NCBI RefSeq assembly: GCF_010747415.1
Contig: NZ_JAAGNZ010000002.1
Span: 62,001 to 126,000 of the forward strand
Source: Spirosoma agri
GTDB lineage: Bacteria > Bacteroidota > Bacteroidia > Cytophagales > Spirosomataceae
Direction: 5' to 3'
DNA: 64,000 bases
Both the position numbers and the translations under genes were made by a program. Positions 34,654 through 43,461 of this stretch are shown here, piece by piece. The notes beneath the pieces are model-generated. The model searched no databases, was not told the origin of the DNA, and was given only the letters and a program-made list of their open reading frames with translations. Position 1 is the stretch's first letter, and every line of letters begins with the position of its first letter.

Positions 34654-36327
34654 ATGAATCAGTCTGAGATAGTTGACAAGCTGAATGAGCTTCTTAATTT
34701 ACCTGCAGAAACTGAAATTGTCGAATTCAAAGCTGCCCAGAATAACTTTGACTTTAATAAGATAGGTAAATATTTTTCAGCTATCAGCAATGAAGCAAAT
34801 TTGAAGGATGTTCGAGAAGGGTGGCTAGTATTTGGTGTCGAGGATAAGAACAGAACTGTTGTTGGGTCTTCATATCGCTCAAATAGACCTGACTTAGACC
34901 ACTTGAAGGGTGAAATAGCTCAAAAGACAACGAATGGTATAACTTTTATTGAAATATACGAAGTTGTAATGCCAGGGGGGAGAGTAGTCATGTTCCAAAT
35001 ACCTGCAGCACCTCGTGGTTTACCATTAGCATGGGAAGGTCACTATTATGCACGAGATGGTGAAGAACAATGTCCCTTAAATCTCGAAAAAATTGAACGT
35101 ATTAGAAACCAAGCGGCTGATCTGGACTGGAGTGCAGTTGTATATCATGAAGCTACTTTGTCTGATCTAGATCCTGAAGCTATTAACCAAGCGAGAGAAA
35201 ACTATAAGAACAAAAACCCCCATTTATCTGATGAAGTTGATAGTTGGGACGCTCAAACTTTTTTGAACAAAGCGAAACTGACCATTCAAGGGCAGATTAC
35301 TCGCACAGCAATATTACTTCTAGGCAAGACAGAAGCAAGCCATTTTTTGAGTCCAGCAGTAGCTCAGATTACCTGGGTGCTAAAGGATCGTGACGGTGTA
35401 GAGCAAAGCTATCAACATTTTAGCTGTCCATATCTTTTATAAGTACAGGAGGTGTACCAAAGTATTCGAAACTTACGGTACATGTATAACGCTGATGAGA
35501 CTAGACTACTTCCTGATATAGTTGATCAGTACGATCCTTTCAATATTCGAGAAGCTTTAAATAATTGTATTGCTCATCAGGATTACACCAGAGGGGGTAA
35601 GATAAATATAGTTGAAAGAGAAGATGGCTATTTAATCTTTAGTAACCTAGGCCAGTTCATTCCTGGATCTGTAGAAAAAGTACTACTGGACGACTCACCA
35701 CCCGAAAATTACCGCAATCCCTTTTTAGCTCAAGCTATGGTAAACCTAAAAATGATAGATACCATTGGGAGCGGCATTCGTCGAATATTTATTAACCAGA
35801 AGAAAAAGTTCTTTCCAATGCCGGATTATGACCTAACTAACGGCAGAGTAAAAGTTACGCTAACAGGTAGAGTACTAGATATGGATTATGCGCAAGTTCT
35901 GGCTCGTAACCCCAATCTTGGACTGCTGGAGATAATTATGCTAGATAAGCTACAAAAGCACAAACCTTTAAATGACAATGAGGTACGAATATTAAAGAAA
36001 CAAGGATTAGTCGAAGGTCGGAGAAACAACTTACACATTTCTAAGCAAGTGGCTCAAACAACGGGCCAAGAAGTAGAATACTCGTTAGCTAGAGGTATGG
36101 ATGATGAGTATTATAAAAGGATGATTCTGCAGCATTTAGAACAATTTGGTAAGTCTAATCGCAATGACATCGAACGAATGATTCTACAAAAGCTGCCAGA
36201 ATCACTCAATCAGGATCAGAAACAGCATAAAGTGAAAAATTTGCTACAATCGCTGCGTTTAGATGGCTTAATATATGTGGATGATAATAGGGAATGGCGT
36301 CTTGAGAGACGTGGATTAAGCAACTAG
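34654..36327 (+). pseudogene. AlbA_2/HATPase-type ATP-binding protein, interrupted by an in-frame stop
   Basis: The 262 codons from the ATG at 34654 encode an AlbA_2 (Schlafen-like) domain, TEIVEFKAAQNNFDFNKIG near residue 20 and YYARDGEEQCPL. A TAA at 35440-35442 then stops the frame, and the same frame continues without a shift to 36327. This second part has the HATPase N box REALNNCIAHQDY and G box MIDTIGSGIRRIF, then a winged-helix C terminus. The intact protein of about 557 residues is a known family of putative DNA-binding ATPases, often in defence or restriction islands. Restart at GTG 35452 may yield a C-terminal piece, but there is no evidence that either half works. Confidence 0.8.
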
Positions 36328-36348
36328 CTTCGGTGGGTTTGACCGGTT

Positions 36349-36420
36349 TAGAATGTTCTAGAAGAGACGCTAGACGGCTTTAGACGAGTTTAGACGGCGT
36401 TAGACGATTTTAGATGACAT
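36349..36420. repeat. 10-bp phased direct repeat array
   Basis: Five consecutive decamers start with TAGA: TAGACGGCTT, TAGACGAGTT, TAGACGGCGT, TAGACGATTT, TAGATGACAT (36371-36420). Two weaker units precede them (36349, 36359). The unit length is one DNA helical turn. An 11-bp inverted copy of the first unit is at 36446-36456 and a further direct copy at 36478-36486. This suggests a multi-site protein-binding array. Confidence 0.7.
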
Positions 36421-36671
36421 TCCTTTGTGTAAATTATTGAAAATGAGCCGTCTAGCTTTGTATTTGTTTGTTAGCTTTAGACGGCGATTAGGCGGTTTAT
36501 GTTGCAATAATGAGTTAGGATTAGTGACTATATTTACAGGAATGTATATCTTATAAGCTTGATCTTTGCTTATGAATCTATATAAATTCCGGGGTTAAAG
36601 TATAATAAGGGTTGTAATATTAAGGTGGTAAGAAAATGGCAATAATGAATTTCCGAAATGACAAGAGAATG

Positions 36672-36718
36672 GCAGTCAAAAATGCCCTAGTGACTCCTTT
36701 ATGGTCGTTTTTGACTGC
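36672..36718. repeat. Inverted repeat near the right end of the element
   Basis: GCAGTCAAAAA (36672-36682) and TTTTTGACTGC (36708-36718) are exact inverted copies with a 25-nt spacer, just inside the right attachment repeat. Confidence 0.65.
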
Positions 36719-36730
36719 GGGATATGGTAA

Positions 36731-36754
36731 TTCGAATCTCGCCTTCGGCACATA
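36731..36754 (+). other. Right attachment repeat (attR)
   Basis: TTCGAATC...CACATA repeats 34418-34441 with a single G-to-A change in the T-loop region. The tRNA body is not repeated, so this is the far boundary of the insertion. Confidence 0.85.
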
Positions 36755-37267
36755 TTAAAGTCCCAATTAGCTGTTAGTCAGTTGTTTGTGACTTTTTGTT
36801 TGTTATTAGAGCCTATTCGGTAGCTGCCTTTTCAATGGTTGAGAGCTGATAAGTAGGCTCTTTGTCACTCTAGAAAATCCTGCACATTGTCGTGATCGGC
36901 GCCTATGTAGTACTACCTGGTCCCTTTTGGCATGCCTTATCATGCGTCTCGTTCACCTCCGCCAACCAGGGCGCTGTTTCCAGATCATCCCTTGCCATAC
37001 CTGATTCTGAAAACGTCTCAGCCTGTTCGCTGATCTGATTATATTACTTTTCCTGTATCTTAGAGAAACTACAAAAGCCTGAATAGCTCAATATACCTCA
37101 ATTAACCTTATTGCTCACGATGCAACCCCTGGCAAGCCAGCGAACTTGCCCGCGACCTACATCAGAGTAGCTTCGTTGTTAATACATGAACATTTTCCTT
37201 AGCTATGTAGTCATTATTATTTCGCTCCTGCCGTTCACTTTATGAATCGATCTACTCCTCTTATCCA
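36755..37267. other. Non-coding gap between the element and the PAS kinase
   Basis: About 510 bp with no credible gene. At the left, AAAGTC (36757-36762) and GACTTT (36790-36795) plus a T run look like the original tRNA-Leu terminator. An AGAGCCTA/TAGGCTCT hairpin lies near 36808-36863. A short leftward frame around 36903-36998 is GC-richer and could be a gene remnant, but no family is recognised. Confidence 0.5.
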
Positions 37268-39028
37268 ATGACTGACTCCAATAAGTCCGTTGACAAGAAG
37301 GCACTCAACGAGCGTCTGGATGTAAGTTTCGCAATGCAAGCGGCCGGACTTGGGGTCTGGGAAATTGATCCGAAAACAAAGCAAGTTCTGTGGGATGATC
37401 AATGTCGTAAGCTTTTTGGTGCCAAGGCTACTAACCAATTTCCCTATGAGCGAACGCTTGCCTATATCCACCCCGAAGACGTAAGCCGGGTGAATCAGGC
37501 AATCCAGCAAGCAATGAATCCCGAGTTTGAAGGGAATTACGACGTTACGTACCGAATTGATATGGGGGATGGAAATCAGCGCTGGATACGCTCAATGGGT
37601 CGAAGTTATTTTGATGAGACAGGCGCAATAACTCGCTTTGCAGGCGTAGCTCAGGATGTGAGCCAGCAGATACGTGACAGACAAGAAGCCGAAGAGAACG
37701 CAAAACAATACCAGCTTTTGCTGGCTGACCTGGAAGAGCAGGTTAAGCAGCGTACTCAGGAATTGACGCGTGCCAATCAGGAACTTCAGCGGAGCCGAAA
37801 CTGGTTGATAAACATCTTCGAACAAGCCCCCGTAGCCATCGCGTTACTGGAAGGGCCTGAGTACCGCATCCGACTAGCGAACGAGAGCCTGTATGCTATT
37901 TGGCAGCTCTCACCCGATCAGCCATCAGTGCTCGACAGACCCGTCTTCGAGGCATTCCCCGGTATAGCTGGAATTGGCCTGGAAGAATTACTGGATCAGG
38001 TACGTCGTACTGGCTTACCCGTCGGTGGTAAGGAACAGCCAGCTGTCTTCATTCGGAATGGAGTGGCCGAAACGGCCTATATAAACTTCGTTTATGCGCC
38101 AATCCATGATGAGCATGGCCGTGTTGATATTGTGGTCATAGCTATCGATGTTTCTGAACAGGTGCTGGCCCGCCTGACGCTGGAAGAAAGTGAGAAGCAG
38201 TATCGTTTTCTGACCACAGAATTGGAAGCCACCAATAAAGAATTGGCCGTCAATAATGAAGAGTATGCCGCCATCAACGATAAGTTAGAGGAATCAAACG
38301 GGTTACTCGTTCGCTCTAACGAAAACCTTCAGCAGTTTGCTTACGTGGCCAGCCACGACTTACAGGAACCTCTGCGTAAGATTCAGCAGTTCAGCGATCT
38401 GCTGAAGAAACGCTATCCCGACACAACAGGGGAGGAGTTGGTTTATCTGGATCGGATGCAGTCAGCGGCCAGCCGGATGTCGACACTGATCAGAGACCTG
38501 TTAAGCTTCTCCCGCATATCCACCCAGCGAGAATCCAGCGTTCCTATCGCTTTGGCAACGGTTGTGCAAGGGGTACTCGTCGATCTGGAGTTAGTTATAG
38601 AGGAGACGGACGCCCTAATCGAAGTAGATAATTTACCAACCATAGAAGGCGACCGCTCCCAAATGGGGCAGCTTTTTCAAAATCTGGTTGGAAACGCGCT
38701 CAAGTTTCGTCAAACCAACACCAGACCTCACGTTCGTATAACGAGCCGTTGGCTGTCTTCGGATCATCTGCCATTGGGAGTCAAACCAACTCGGCGTGCA
38801 ATCGCTTATCATCGGATTGATGTGATTGATAACGGGATTGGTTTCGATGAGAAATATCTGGATCGCATCTTCCAGGTCTTCCAGCGGTTGCATGGCAGAG
38901 GCTCATTTTCGGGTACGGGCATTGGGCTGGCCATTTGTGAGAAGGTAGTTGCCAATCATGGGGGCGCTATCACGGCCAGTAGCCAACCCGGCCAGGGGGC
39001 AACCTTTACTGTCTATCTACCTGTGTAG
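37268..39028 (+). CDS. PAS-domain sensor histidine kinase
   Basis: A 586-residue kinase without membrane segments, so probably cytoplasmic. A PAS domain (AAGLGVWEIDPKTKQVLW, WIRSMGRSYFDETG) is followed by a coiled coil (EQVKQRTQELTRANQELQ), a second PAS (FEQAPVAIALLEGPEYRI) and another coiled coil. The H box ASHDLQEPLRKIQQF has His363, and the ATP-binding domain has NLVGNALKFRQ, DNGIGFD and GTGIGLAICEK. It resembles phytochrome-like HWE-free kinases that control phosphorelays. No response regulator is adjacent. It is the first gene after the inserted element. Confidence 0.9.
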   Translation: MTDSNKSVDKKALNERLDVSFAMQAAGLGVWEIDPKTKQVLWDDQCRKLFGAKATNQFPYERTLAYIHPEDVSRVNQAIQQAMNPEFEGNYDVTYRIDMGDGNQRWIRSMGRSYFDETGAITRFAGVAQDVSQQIRDRQEAEENAKQYQLLLADLEEQVKQRTQELTRANQELQRSRNWLINIFEQAPVAIALLEGPEYRIRLANESLYAIWQLSPDQPSVLDRPVFEAFPGIAGIGLEELLDQVRRTGLPVGGKEQPAVFIRNGVAETAYINFVYAPIHDEHGRVDIVVIAIDVSEQVLARLTLEESEKQYRFLTTELEATNKELAVNNEEYAAINDKLEESNGLLVRSNENLQQFAYVASHDLQEPLRKIQQFSDLLKKRYPDTTGEELVYLDRMQSAASRMSTLIRDLLSFSRISTQRESSVPIALATVVQGVLVDLELVIEETDALIEVDNLPTIEGDRSQMGQLFQNLVGNALKFRQTNTRPHVRITSRWLSSDHLPLGVKPTRRAIAYHRIDVIDNGIGFDEKYLDRIFQVFQRLHGRGSFSGTGIGLAICEKVVANHGGAITASSQPGQGATFTVYLPV

Positions 39029-39084
39029 AGCAGCTGCGTCAATTCAGCCGGCAATCCATGCGATCGCCTTCCGTGTGGTATGCT

Positions 39085-39100
39085 TATACCGCGCGGTATA
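39085..39100. promoter_or_regulatory. Perfect 16-bp palindrome upstream of the Nudix-like regulator
   Basis: TATACCGCGCGGTATA is a gap-free palindrome 109 bp before the start of the next gene. It could be a regulator binding site; no matching copy was seen elsewhere in the window. Confidence 0.35.
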
Positions 39101-39208
39101 CAGAATTGAAAAGGCATCTTACTCAAAAAATGGCCGAATTCGCCTTACCTTCGGAAACCAATGTAATTCTGTCTTTTTCGGGCAGGATAAATTCCTCGGA
39201 TAGCTTAC

Positions 39209-39910
39209 ATGTTAGATCAATACAAACAGCAACATCCTTACTTGCTGGCTTTAGATTCAATTATCTTTGGTTTTGATGGAGAAAGCCTGAAAGTTCTTCT
39301 CGTCAAGCGGGGGGTGGAAGATGAAACCTGGTCACTGATGGGCGGATGGCTTCAGCCCAACGAAGGGCTGGAACAGGCTGCGGCACGAATCTTATTTGAT
39401 CTAACAGGTTTCACCAATGTCTATCTGGAGCAATTGTACGCGTTTGGCGACCCGCATCGCGACCCCATCGTGCGAACGATATCCGTGGCTTACTTTTCGC
39501 TGGTGAAAATAGCCGATTACGAGTCGAAAACGTCGGATTTATACAAGGCAAACTGGTTTTCCATCTACGATCTTCCGCCATTGCTGTTTGATCATGCCGA
39601 CATGGTTGAATTAGCCATTAAGCGGCTGCGGTATAAAGCAGCCCAGCATCCCATCGGCTTTGAACTGCTGCCCGATAAATTTACCATTCCGCAACTTAAG
39701 AAGTTGTACGACGCCATCTACAACACAGACTTCGACAAACGAAACTTCAGCCGAAAGATTCTGTCGACAAATCTGCTGATCAAGCTAGAGGAGAAGCAAA
39801 AGGGCTTTTCGAAACGAGGTGCTTATTTCTATCAGGTTGACAACTCGAAATACCGGGCAATAACCAACTCCTTCCTAAATTTCATTCCCAACTCTGAATT
39901 GGGAATTTAG
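39209..39910 (+). CDS. Nudix-like (NrtR/AraR-type) pentose regulator
   Basis: The 233-residue protein has an N-terminal Nudix fold and a C-terminal winged helix (FTIPQLKKLYDAIYN, NFSRKILSTNLL, KRGAYFYQVD). The Nudix box reads GGWLQPNEGLEQAAARILFD, where the catalytic glutamates of REUxEE are replaced, so hydrolysis is unlikely. This degeneration is typical of the sugar-sensing regulators AraR and XylR-type in Bacteroidota. xylA and transketolase genes follow, which supports a role in pentose control. Repeated TGTCA/TGACA sites lie between it and xylA. Confidence 0.82.
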   Translation: MLDQYKQQHPYLLALDSIIFGFDGESLKVLLVKRGVEDETWSLMGGWLQPNEGLEQAAARILFDLTGFTNVYLEQLYAFGDPHRDPIVRTISVAYFSLVKIADYESKTSDLYKANWFSIYDLPPLLFDHADMVELAIKRLRYKAAQHPIGFELLPDKFTIPQLKKLYDAIYNTDFDKRNFSRKILSTNLLIKLEEKQKGFSKRGAYFYQVDNSKYRAITNSFLNFIPNSELGI

Positions 39911-39989
39911 CTGCACGAAATCTCCGTTAAATCAAGTTCGCTTAGCCGTAGTAGCATTAAACGGATAAGTTTTTATAAAATATGTTAGG

Positions 39990-40028
39990 TGTCATATTGA
40001 CATTAAAAAAATAAGTGTCATTTTTACA
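39990..40028. promoter_or_regulatory. Candidate operators of the pentose regulator
   Basis: TGTCA-TAT-TGACA (39990-40002) is a perfect dyad and TGTCA-TTT-TTACA (40016-40028) nearly one; their centres are 26 bp apart. A further TGACA half-site lies near 40040. The sites fall between the Nudix-like regulator and xylA. Confidence 0.6.
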
Positions 40029-40098
40029 TCAAAAATAAATGACAGTCTTTTACGGCTGGTAACAGTCGGTTAATCAACACATAACAATAAACCAACTC

Positions 40099-41430
40099 AT
40101 GTCGACGATCACACTAGGCGATCAGGAATACTTCAAAGGCATCGGCACGATTGCCTACGAAGGCCCTAAATCAAAAAATCCGTTAGCATTCAAATGGTAC
40201 AATCCTGATCTGGTTCTGGGTGGCAAAACCCTTCGCGAGCAACTACGTTTTGCGATCAGCTACTGGCACACCTTCTGCGGTGCTGGTGGTGATCCCTTCG
40301 GCCCCGGAACTCGCGTCTTTCCCTGGGATCAGGACAATGATGCCAACGTTCGGGCCCGAATGAAAATGGATGCCGCCTTCGAATTCATTACTAAAATGGG
40401 TGCGCCTTATTACTGTTTTCACGACATCGATTTAGTCGACGAAGCACCAACGGCCAGCGAATACGAAAAGCGACTGCAAGCCATCGTTGAGTATGGACAG
40501 CAGAAGCAAAAAGAAAGCGGAGTGAAACTTCTGTGGGGCACGGCTAACGTGTTCTCCAATCCACGCTATATGAATGGAGCGTCGACGAATCCGGATTTTT
40601 CGGTGCTGGCCTACGCTGGTACGCAGGTTAAAAATGCGATCGACGCGACAATCGCCCTGGGCGGAGAAAACTACGTATTCTGGGGTGGTCGGGAAGGCTA
40701 TATGTCGCTGCTCAACACCAACATGAAACGGGAAGTCGAGCACCTGGCCCAGTTCCTGACCATCGCCCGCGATTATGCGCGTAAGCAAGGGTTTACGGGT
40801 ACGTTCTTTATCGAACCCAAGCCTATGGAACCGACCAAACACCAGTACGATTATGATGCCGCTACGGTAATTGGTTTTCTTCGGCAGTACGGTTTGGATA
40901 AGGATTTCCAATTGAACATTGAAGTCAATCACGCGACACTGGCCGGTCATACCTTCGACCATGAGTTACAGGTAGCTGCCGATGCCGGTATGCTGGGTAG
41001 CATTGATGCAAACCGGGGTGATAACCAGAATGGTTGGGATACCGACCAGTTCCCCATTAATCTTTACGAATTGGTTGAAGCGGCACTGGTCATTCACCAG
41101 GCGGGCGGTATTAAACCGGGCGGTATCAATTTCGATGCGAAAGTGCGCCGTAACTCGACCGATGCTGAAGATCTATTTATCGCGCATATCAGTGGTATGG
41201 ATGCCTTTGCCCGCTCGTTTATTGTGGCCGATGCTATTCTGCAGGATTCCGATTACCTTAAGTTCCGCAGCGATCGCTATGCATCGTTTGACAATGGTCA
41301 GGGCAAAGCGTTCGAAGAGGGTAAACTGACGCTGGAAGATCTGCGCAGTTATACGCTGGCAAACGGCGAACCACAACTCCGCAGCGGTCGCCAGGAGTGG
41401 CTCGAAAGCATCATTAATCAATACATCTAG
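40099..41430 (+). CDS. xylA: Xylose isomerase
   Basis: XylA converts D-xylose to D-xylulose, the entry step of pentose use. The 443-residue length is that of class II enzymes. His108 in [10 protein letters not shown], Glu239 and Lys241 in [31 protein letters not shown] and the metal-binding [20 protein letters not shown] are all intact. No xylulokinase is adjacent. The regulator and its likely operators are immediately upstream, so xylose-dependent induction is plausible. Confidence 0.97.
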   Translation: MSTITLGDQEYFKGIGTIAYEGPKSKNPLAFKWYNPDLVLGGKTLREQLRFAISYWHTFCGAGGDPFGPGTRVFPWDQDNDANVRARMKMDAAFEFITKMGAPYYCFHDIDLVDEAPTASEYEKRLQAIVEYGQQKQKESGVKLLWGTANVFSNPRYMNGASTNPDFSVLAYAGTQVKNAIDATIALGGENYVFWGGREGYMSLLNTNMKREVEHLAQFLTIARDYARKQGFTGTFFIEPKPMEPTKHQYDYDAATVIGFLRQYGLDKDFQLNIEVNHATLAGHTFDHELQVAADAGMLGSIDANRGDNQNGWDTDQFPINLYELVEAALVIHQAGGIKPGGINFDAKVRRNSTDAEDLFIAHISGMDAFARSFIVADAILQDSDYLKFRSDRYASFDNGQGKAFEEGKLTLEDLRSYTLANGEPQLRSGRQEWLESIINQYI

Positions 41431-41443
41431 ACTAGTGAATCTC

Positions 41444-41521
41444 CTCCCGGCAACGGCCGATTGTACCCTGCTCCTCTTCCGCAACGAGAGAAGTGCAGGG
41501 ACGGTCGGCCGTTGCTGGGAG
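41444..41521. repeat. REP-like inverted repeat 2
   Basis: CTCCCGGCAACGGCCGA (41444-41460) is matched by TCGGCCGTTGCTGGGAG (41505-41521) with one mismatch; the inner arms also pair imperfectly. It shares GCAACGGCCGACCGTCC with the inverted repeat at 4931-5014. It lies between xylA and the transketolase gene. Confidence 0.65.
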
Positions 41522-41552
41522 GGAATATATAGCTACACAAAGTAAAAAAGAC

Positions 41553-42410
41553 ATGAAAACAGACGAGTTAACTAACGTGGCCTCGCAGGTTCGGCGGGAT
41601 ATTGTGCGCATGGTGCACGGCGTGGCATCCGGCCATCCGGGTGGCTCACTGGGCTGTACGGATTTACTGGTAAGCCTTTATTTCCAGACCATGCGGTTGA
41701 AAAAAGACGATCAGGATTCGGTGGTGTTCGACATGAGTGGCACGGACGAGGATATGTTCTTCCTGTCCAATGGGCACATTTCGCCCGTGTTGTACTCCGT
41801 GTTAGCACGACGGGGTTATTTTCCGGTGAGTGAACTTAGTACGTTCCGTAAGCTGGATTCCCGCCTACAGGGCCACCCCGCCACAGCCGAACATTTGCCG
41901 GGTATCCGCATGGCGTCGGGGTCGTTAGGGCAGGGTCTTTCGGTAGCCGCCGGGGCTGCTCACGGTAAAAAAATCCGGAAAGACAAACACATCGTCTATT
42001 GCCTCATGGGCGATGGCGAACAGCAGGAAGGTCAGATTTGGGAAGCGGCTGCCTTCATCCCGCACAGGAAACTGGATAACCTCATTGCCATCATAGATTT
42101 CAATGGTCAGCAGATCGATGGCCCAACGGATGTCGTCCTGAATAACCGGGATTTAGGGGCCAAATATGAAGCCTTCGGCTGGATTGTGTTGCACATGGAC
42201 GGCAATAACACCGAAGAAGTTGTGGCCACGCTGGCAACCGCGAAGCAGAAAAGCGGTCACGGCGTTCCTGTTTGCATTATCATGAAAACGGAAATGGGGC
42301 AGGGTGTCGACTTTATGATGCATACACACAAATGGCACGGAACCGCTCCCAACAATGAGCAACTAAGTGCTGCTTTAGCGCAACTGGACGAAACCCTTGG
42401 CGATTATTAA
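41553..42410 (+). CDS. Transketolase, N-terminal (thiamine-binding) subunit
   Basis: This 285-residue protein is the first half of a split transketolase. It has HGVASGHPGGSLGCTDLL, the thiamine diphosphate motif GDGEQQEGQIWEAA and IDFNGQQIDG. Together with the next gene it would exchange two-carbon units in the non-oxidative pentose phosphate pathway. The ATG at 41553 follows the REP-like repeat; an earlier in-frame codon lies inside the repeat and is rejected. Split forms are common in many bacteria. Confidence 0.93.
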   Translation: MKTDELTNVASQVRRDIVRMVHGVASGHPGGSLGCTDLLVSLYFQTMRLKKDDQDSVVFDMSGTDEDMFFLSNGHISPVLYSVLARRGYFPVSELSTFRKLDSRLQGHPATAEHLPGIRMASGSLGQGLSVAAGAAHGKKIRKDKHIVYCLMGDGEQQEGQIWEAAAFIPHRKLDNLIAIIDFNGQQIDGPTDVVLNNRDLGAKYEAFGWIVLHMDGNNTEEVVATLATAKQKSGHGVPVCIIMKTEMGQGVDFMMHTHKWHGTAPNNEQLSAALAQLDETLGDY

Positions 42411-42425
42411 TCAGGCTGAAACACC

Positions 42426-43382
42426 ATGAAAACCTATACGTTTACCGAAAAAAAAGATACACGCTCCGGCTTTGGTGCGGGTATGGCCGAGTTGGGCCGC
42501 TCGAATCCGGATGTCGTTGCCCTATGTGCTGATCTGGTGGCATCGTTGAAATTAGACGCGTTCATCAAAGAAAATCCGGAGCGCTTTGTTCAATGCGGCA
42601 TTGCCGAAGCCAACATGATTGGTGTTGCGGCTGGCCTGACGTTGAGCGGGTTAATTCCGTATGCTACCACGTTCGCTAACTTCGGATCGAGCCGTGTGTA
42701 CGACCAGATTCGTCAGGTAGTAGCTTATTCTAACAAGAACGTCAAAATCTGTGTATCTCACGCAGGACTGACTTTGGGCGAAGACGGGGCTACGCACCAG
42801 ATTCTGGAAGATATCGGTATGATGAAATCGCTGCCGGGTATGACCGTCATTAACCCCTGCGACTTCAACCAGACCAAAGCGGCTACCATCGCTATTGCTG
42901 ACTACGAAGGCCCTGTCTATCTGCGATTTGGCCGTCCCGTTGTGCCTAACTTTACCCCGGCTGATCAGGTTTTTGAAATCGGAAAAGCTATTTTGTTGAA
43001 CGAAGGGGCCGATGTGTCGATCATTGCGACCGGTCATCTGGTCTGGCAGGCCCTGGAAGCGGGTAAGATGCTGGCCGAGCAGGGCGTAGATGCCGAAATT
43101 ATTAATATCCACACCATTAAACCACTGGACAAAGAGGCAATTCTGAAATCTGTTCGCAAAACGGGTTGCGTCGTAACGGCGGAGGAACACCAGATGAATG
43201 GTGGACTTGGCGATAGCGTAGCGCAGCTTCTTTCGTTGAACCATCCGGCTCCGCTGGAGATGGTAGCGGTGAACGATTCGTTCGGGGAAAGCGGCACACC
43301 CGAACAGCTTATGGAAAAATATGGCCTGACAGCCGCTTCGATTGTTGCGAAAGTATTGTCGGTTATCCAGCGAAAGAAATAA
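42426..43382 (+). CDS. Transketolase, C-terminal subunit
   Basis: The 318-residue second half, with the pyrimidine-binding domain (CGIAEANMIGVAAGLTLSG, TTFANFGSSRVYDQIRQ) and the C-terminal domain (VSIIATGHLVWQALEAG, GLGDSVAQLL). It starts 15 bp after the first half, so the two should be made together and form a heterotetramer. Its position after xylA suggests pentose catabolism as its main role. Confidence 0.93.
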   Translation: MKTYTFTEKKDTRSGFGAGMAELGRSNPDVVALCADLVASLKLDAFIKENPERFVQCGIAEANMIGVAAGLTLSGLIPYATTFANFGSSRVYDQIRQVVAYSNKNVKICVSHAGLTLGEDGATHQILEDIGMMKSLPGMTVINPCDFNQTKAATIAIADYEGPVYLRFGRPVVPNFTPADQVFEIGKAILLNEGADVSIIATGHLVWQALEAGKMLAEQGVDAEIINIHTIKPLDKEAILKSVRKTGCVVTAEEHQMNGGLGDSVAQLLSLNHPAPLEMVAVNDSFGESGTPEQLMEKYGLTAASIVAKVLSVIQRKK

Positions 43383-43461
43383 ATTACACCCTACTTTGGG
43401 CCATCACCTGATGGTCTGCCTACTTAAGACCCAACAGGTCGACTAAAAACGCGTAGACATT

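Larger units (their letters stand above)
34418..36754. mobile_element. 2.3-kb tRNA-Leu-integrated element without an integrase
   Basis: A direct repeat of the tRNA-Leu 3' end brackets an AT-rich segment whose base use differs from both flanks. This is the layout left by tyrosine-recombinase integration at a tRNA. Inside are a terminator, a 52-nt perfect hairpin, one broken AlbA_2/HATPase gene, a phased repeat array and an 11-bp inverted repeat near the right end. No integrase, replication or transfer gene is present, so the element is either a decayed remnant or depends on an enzyme encoded elsewhere. Confidence 0.8.

Noticed and set aside
35430..35460. Frameshift in the AlbA_2/HATPase gene
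   Set aside because: Both halves are in one frame; only a stop codon interrupts them.
36349..36486. CRISPR array
   Set aside because: The 10-bp units are back to back with no unique spacers, and no cas gene is present.
36636..36758. A 40-codon frame that reads across the right attachment repeat
   Set aside because: It depends on the repeat sequence itself, has no family resemblance and ends 4 bases after the repeat; more likely chance.
36903..36998. Short leftward gene in the gap after the element
   Set aside because: Only 31 codons from the ATG and no recognised family; kept only as a possible remnant.
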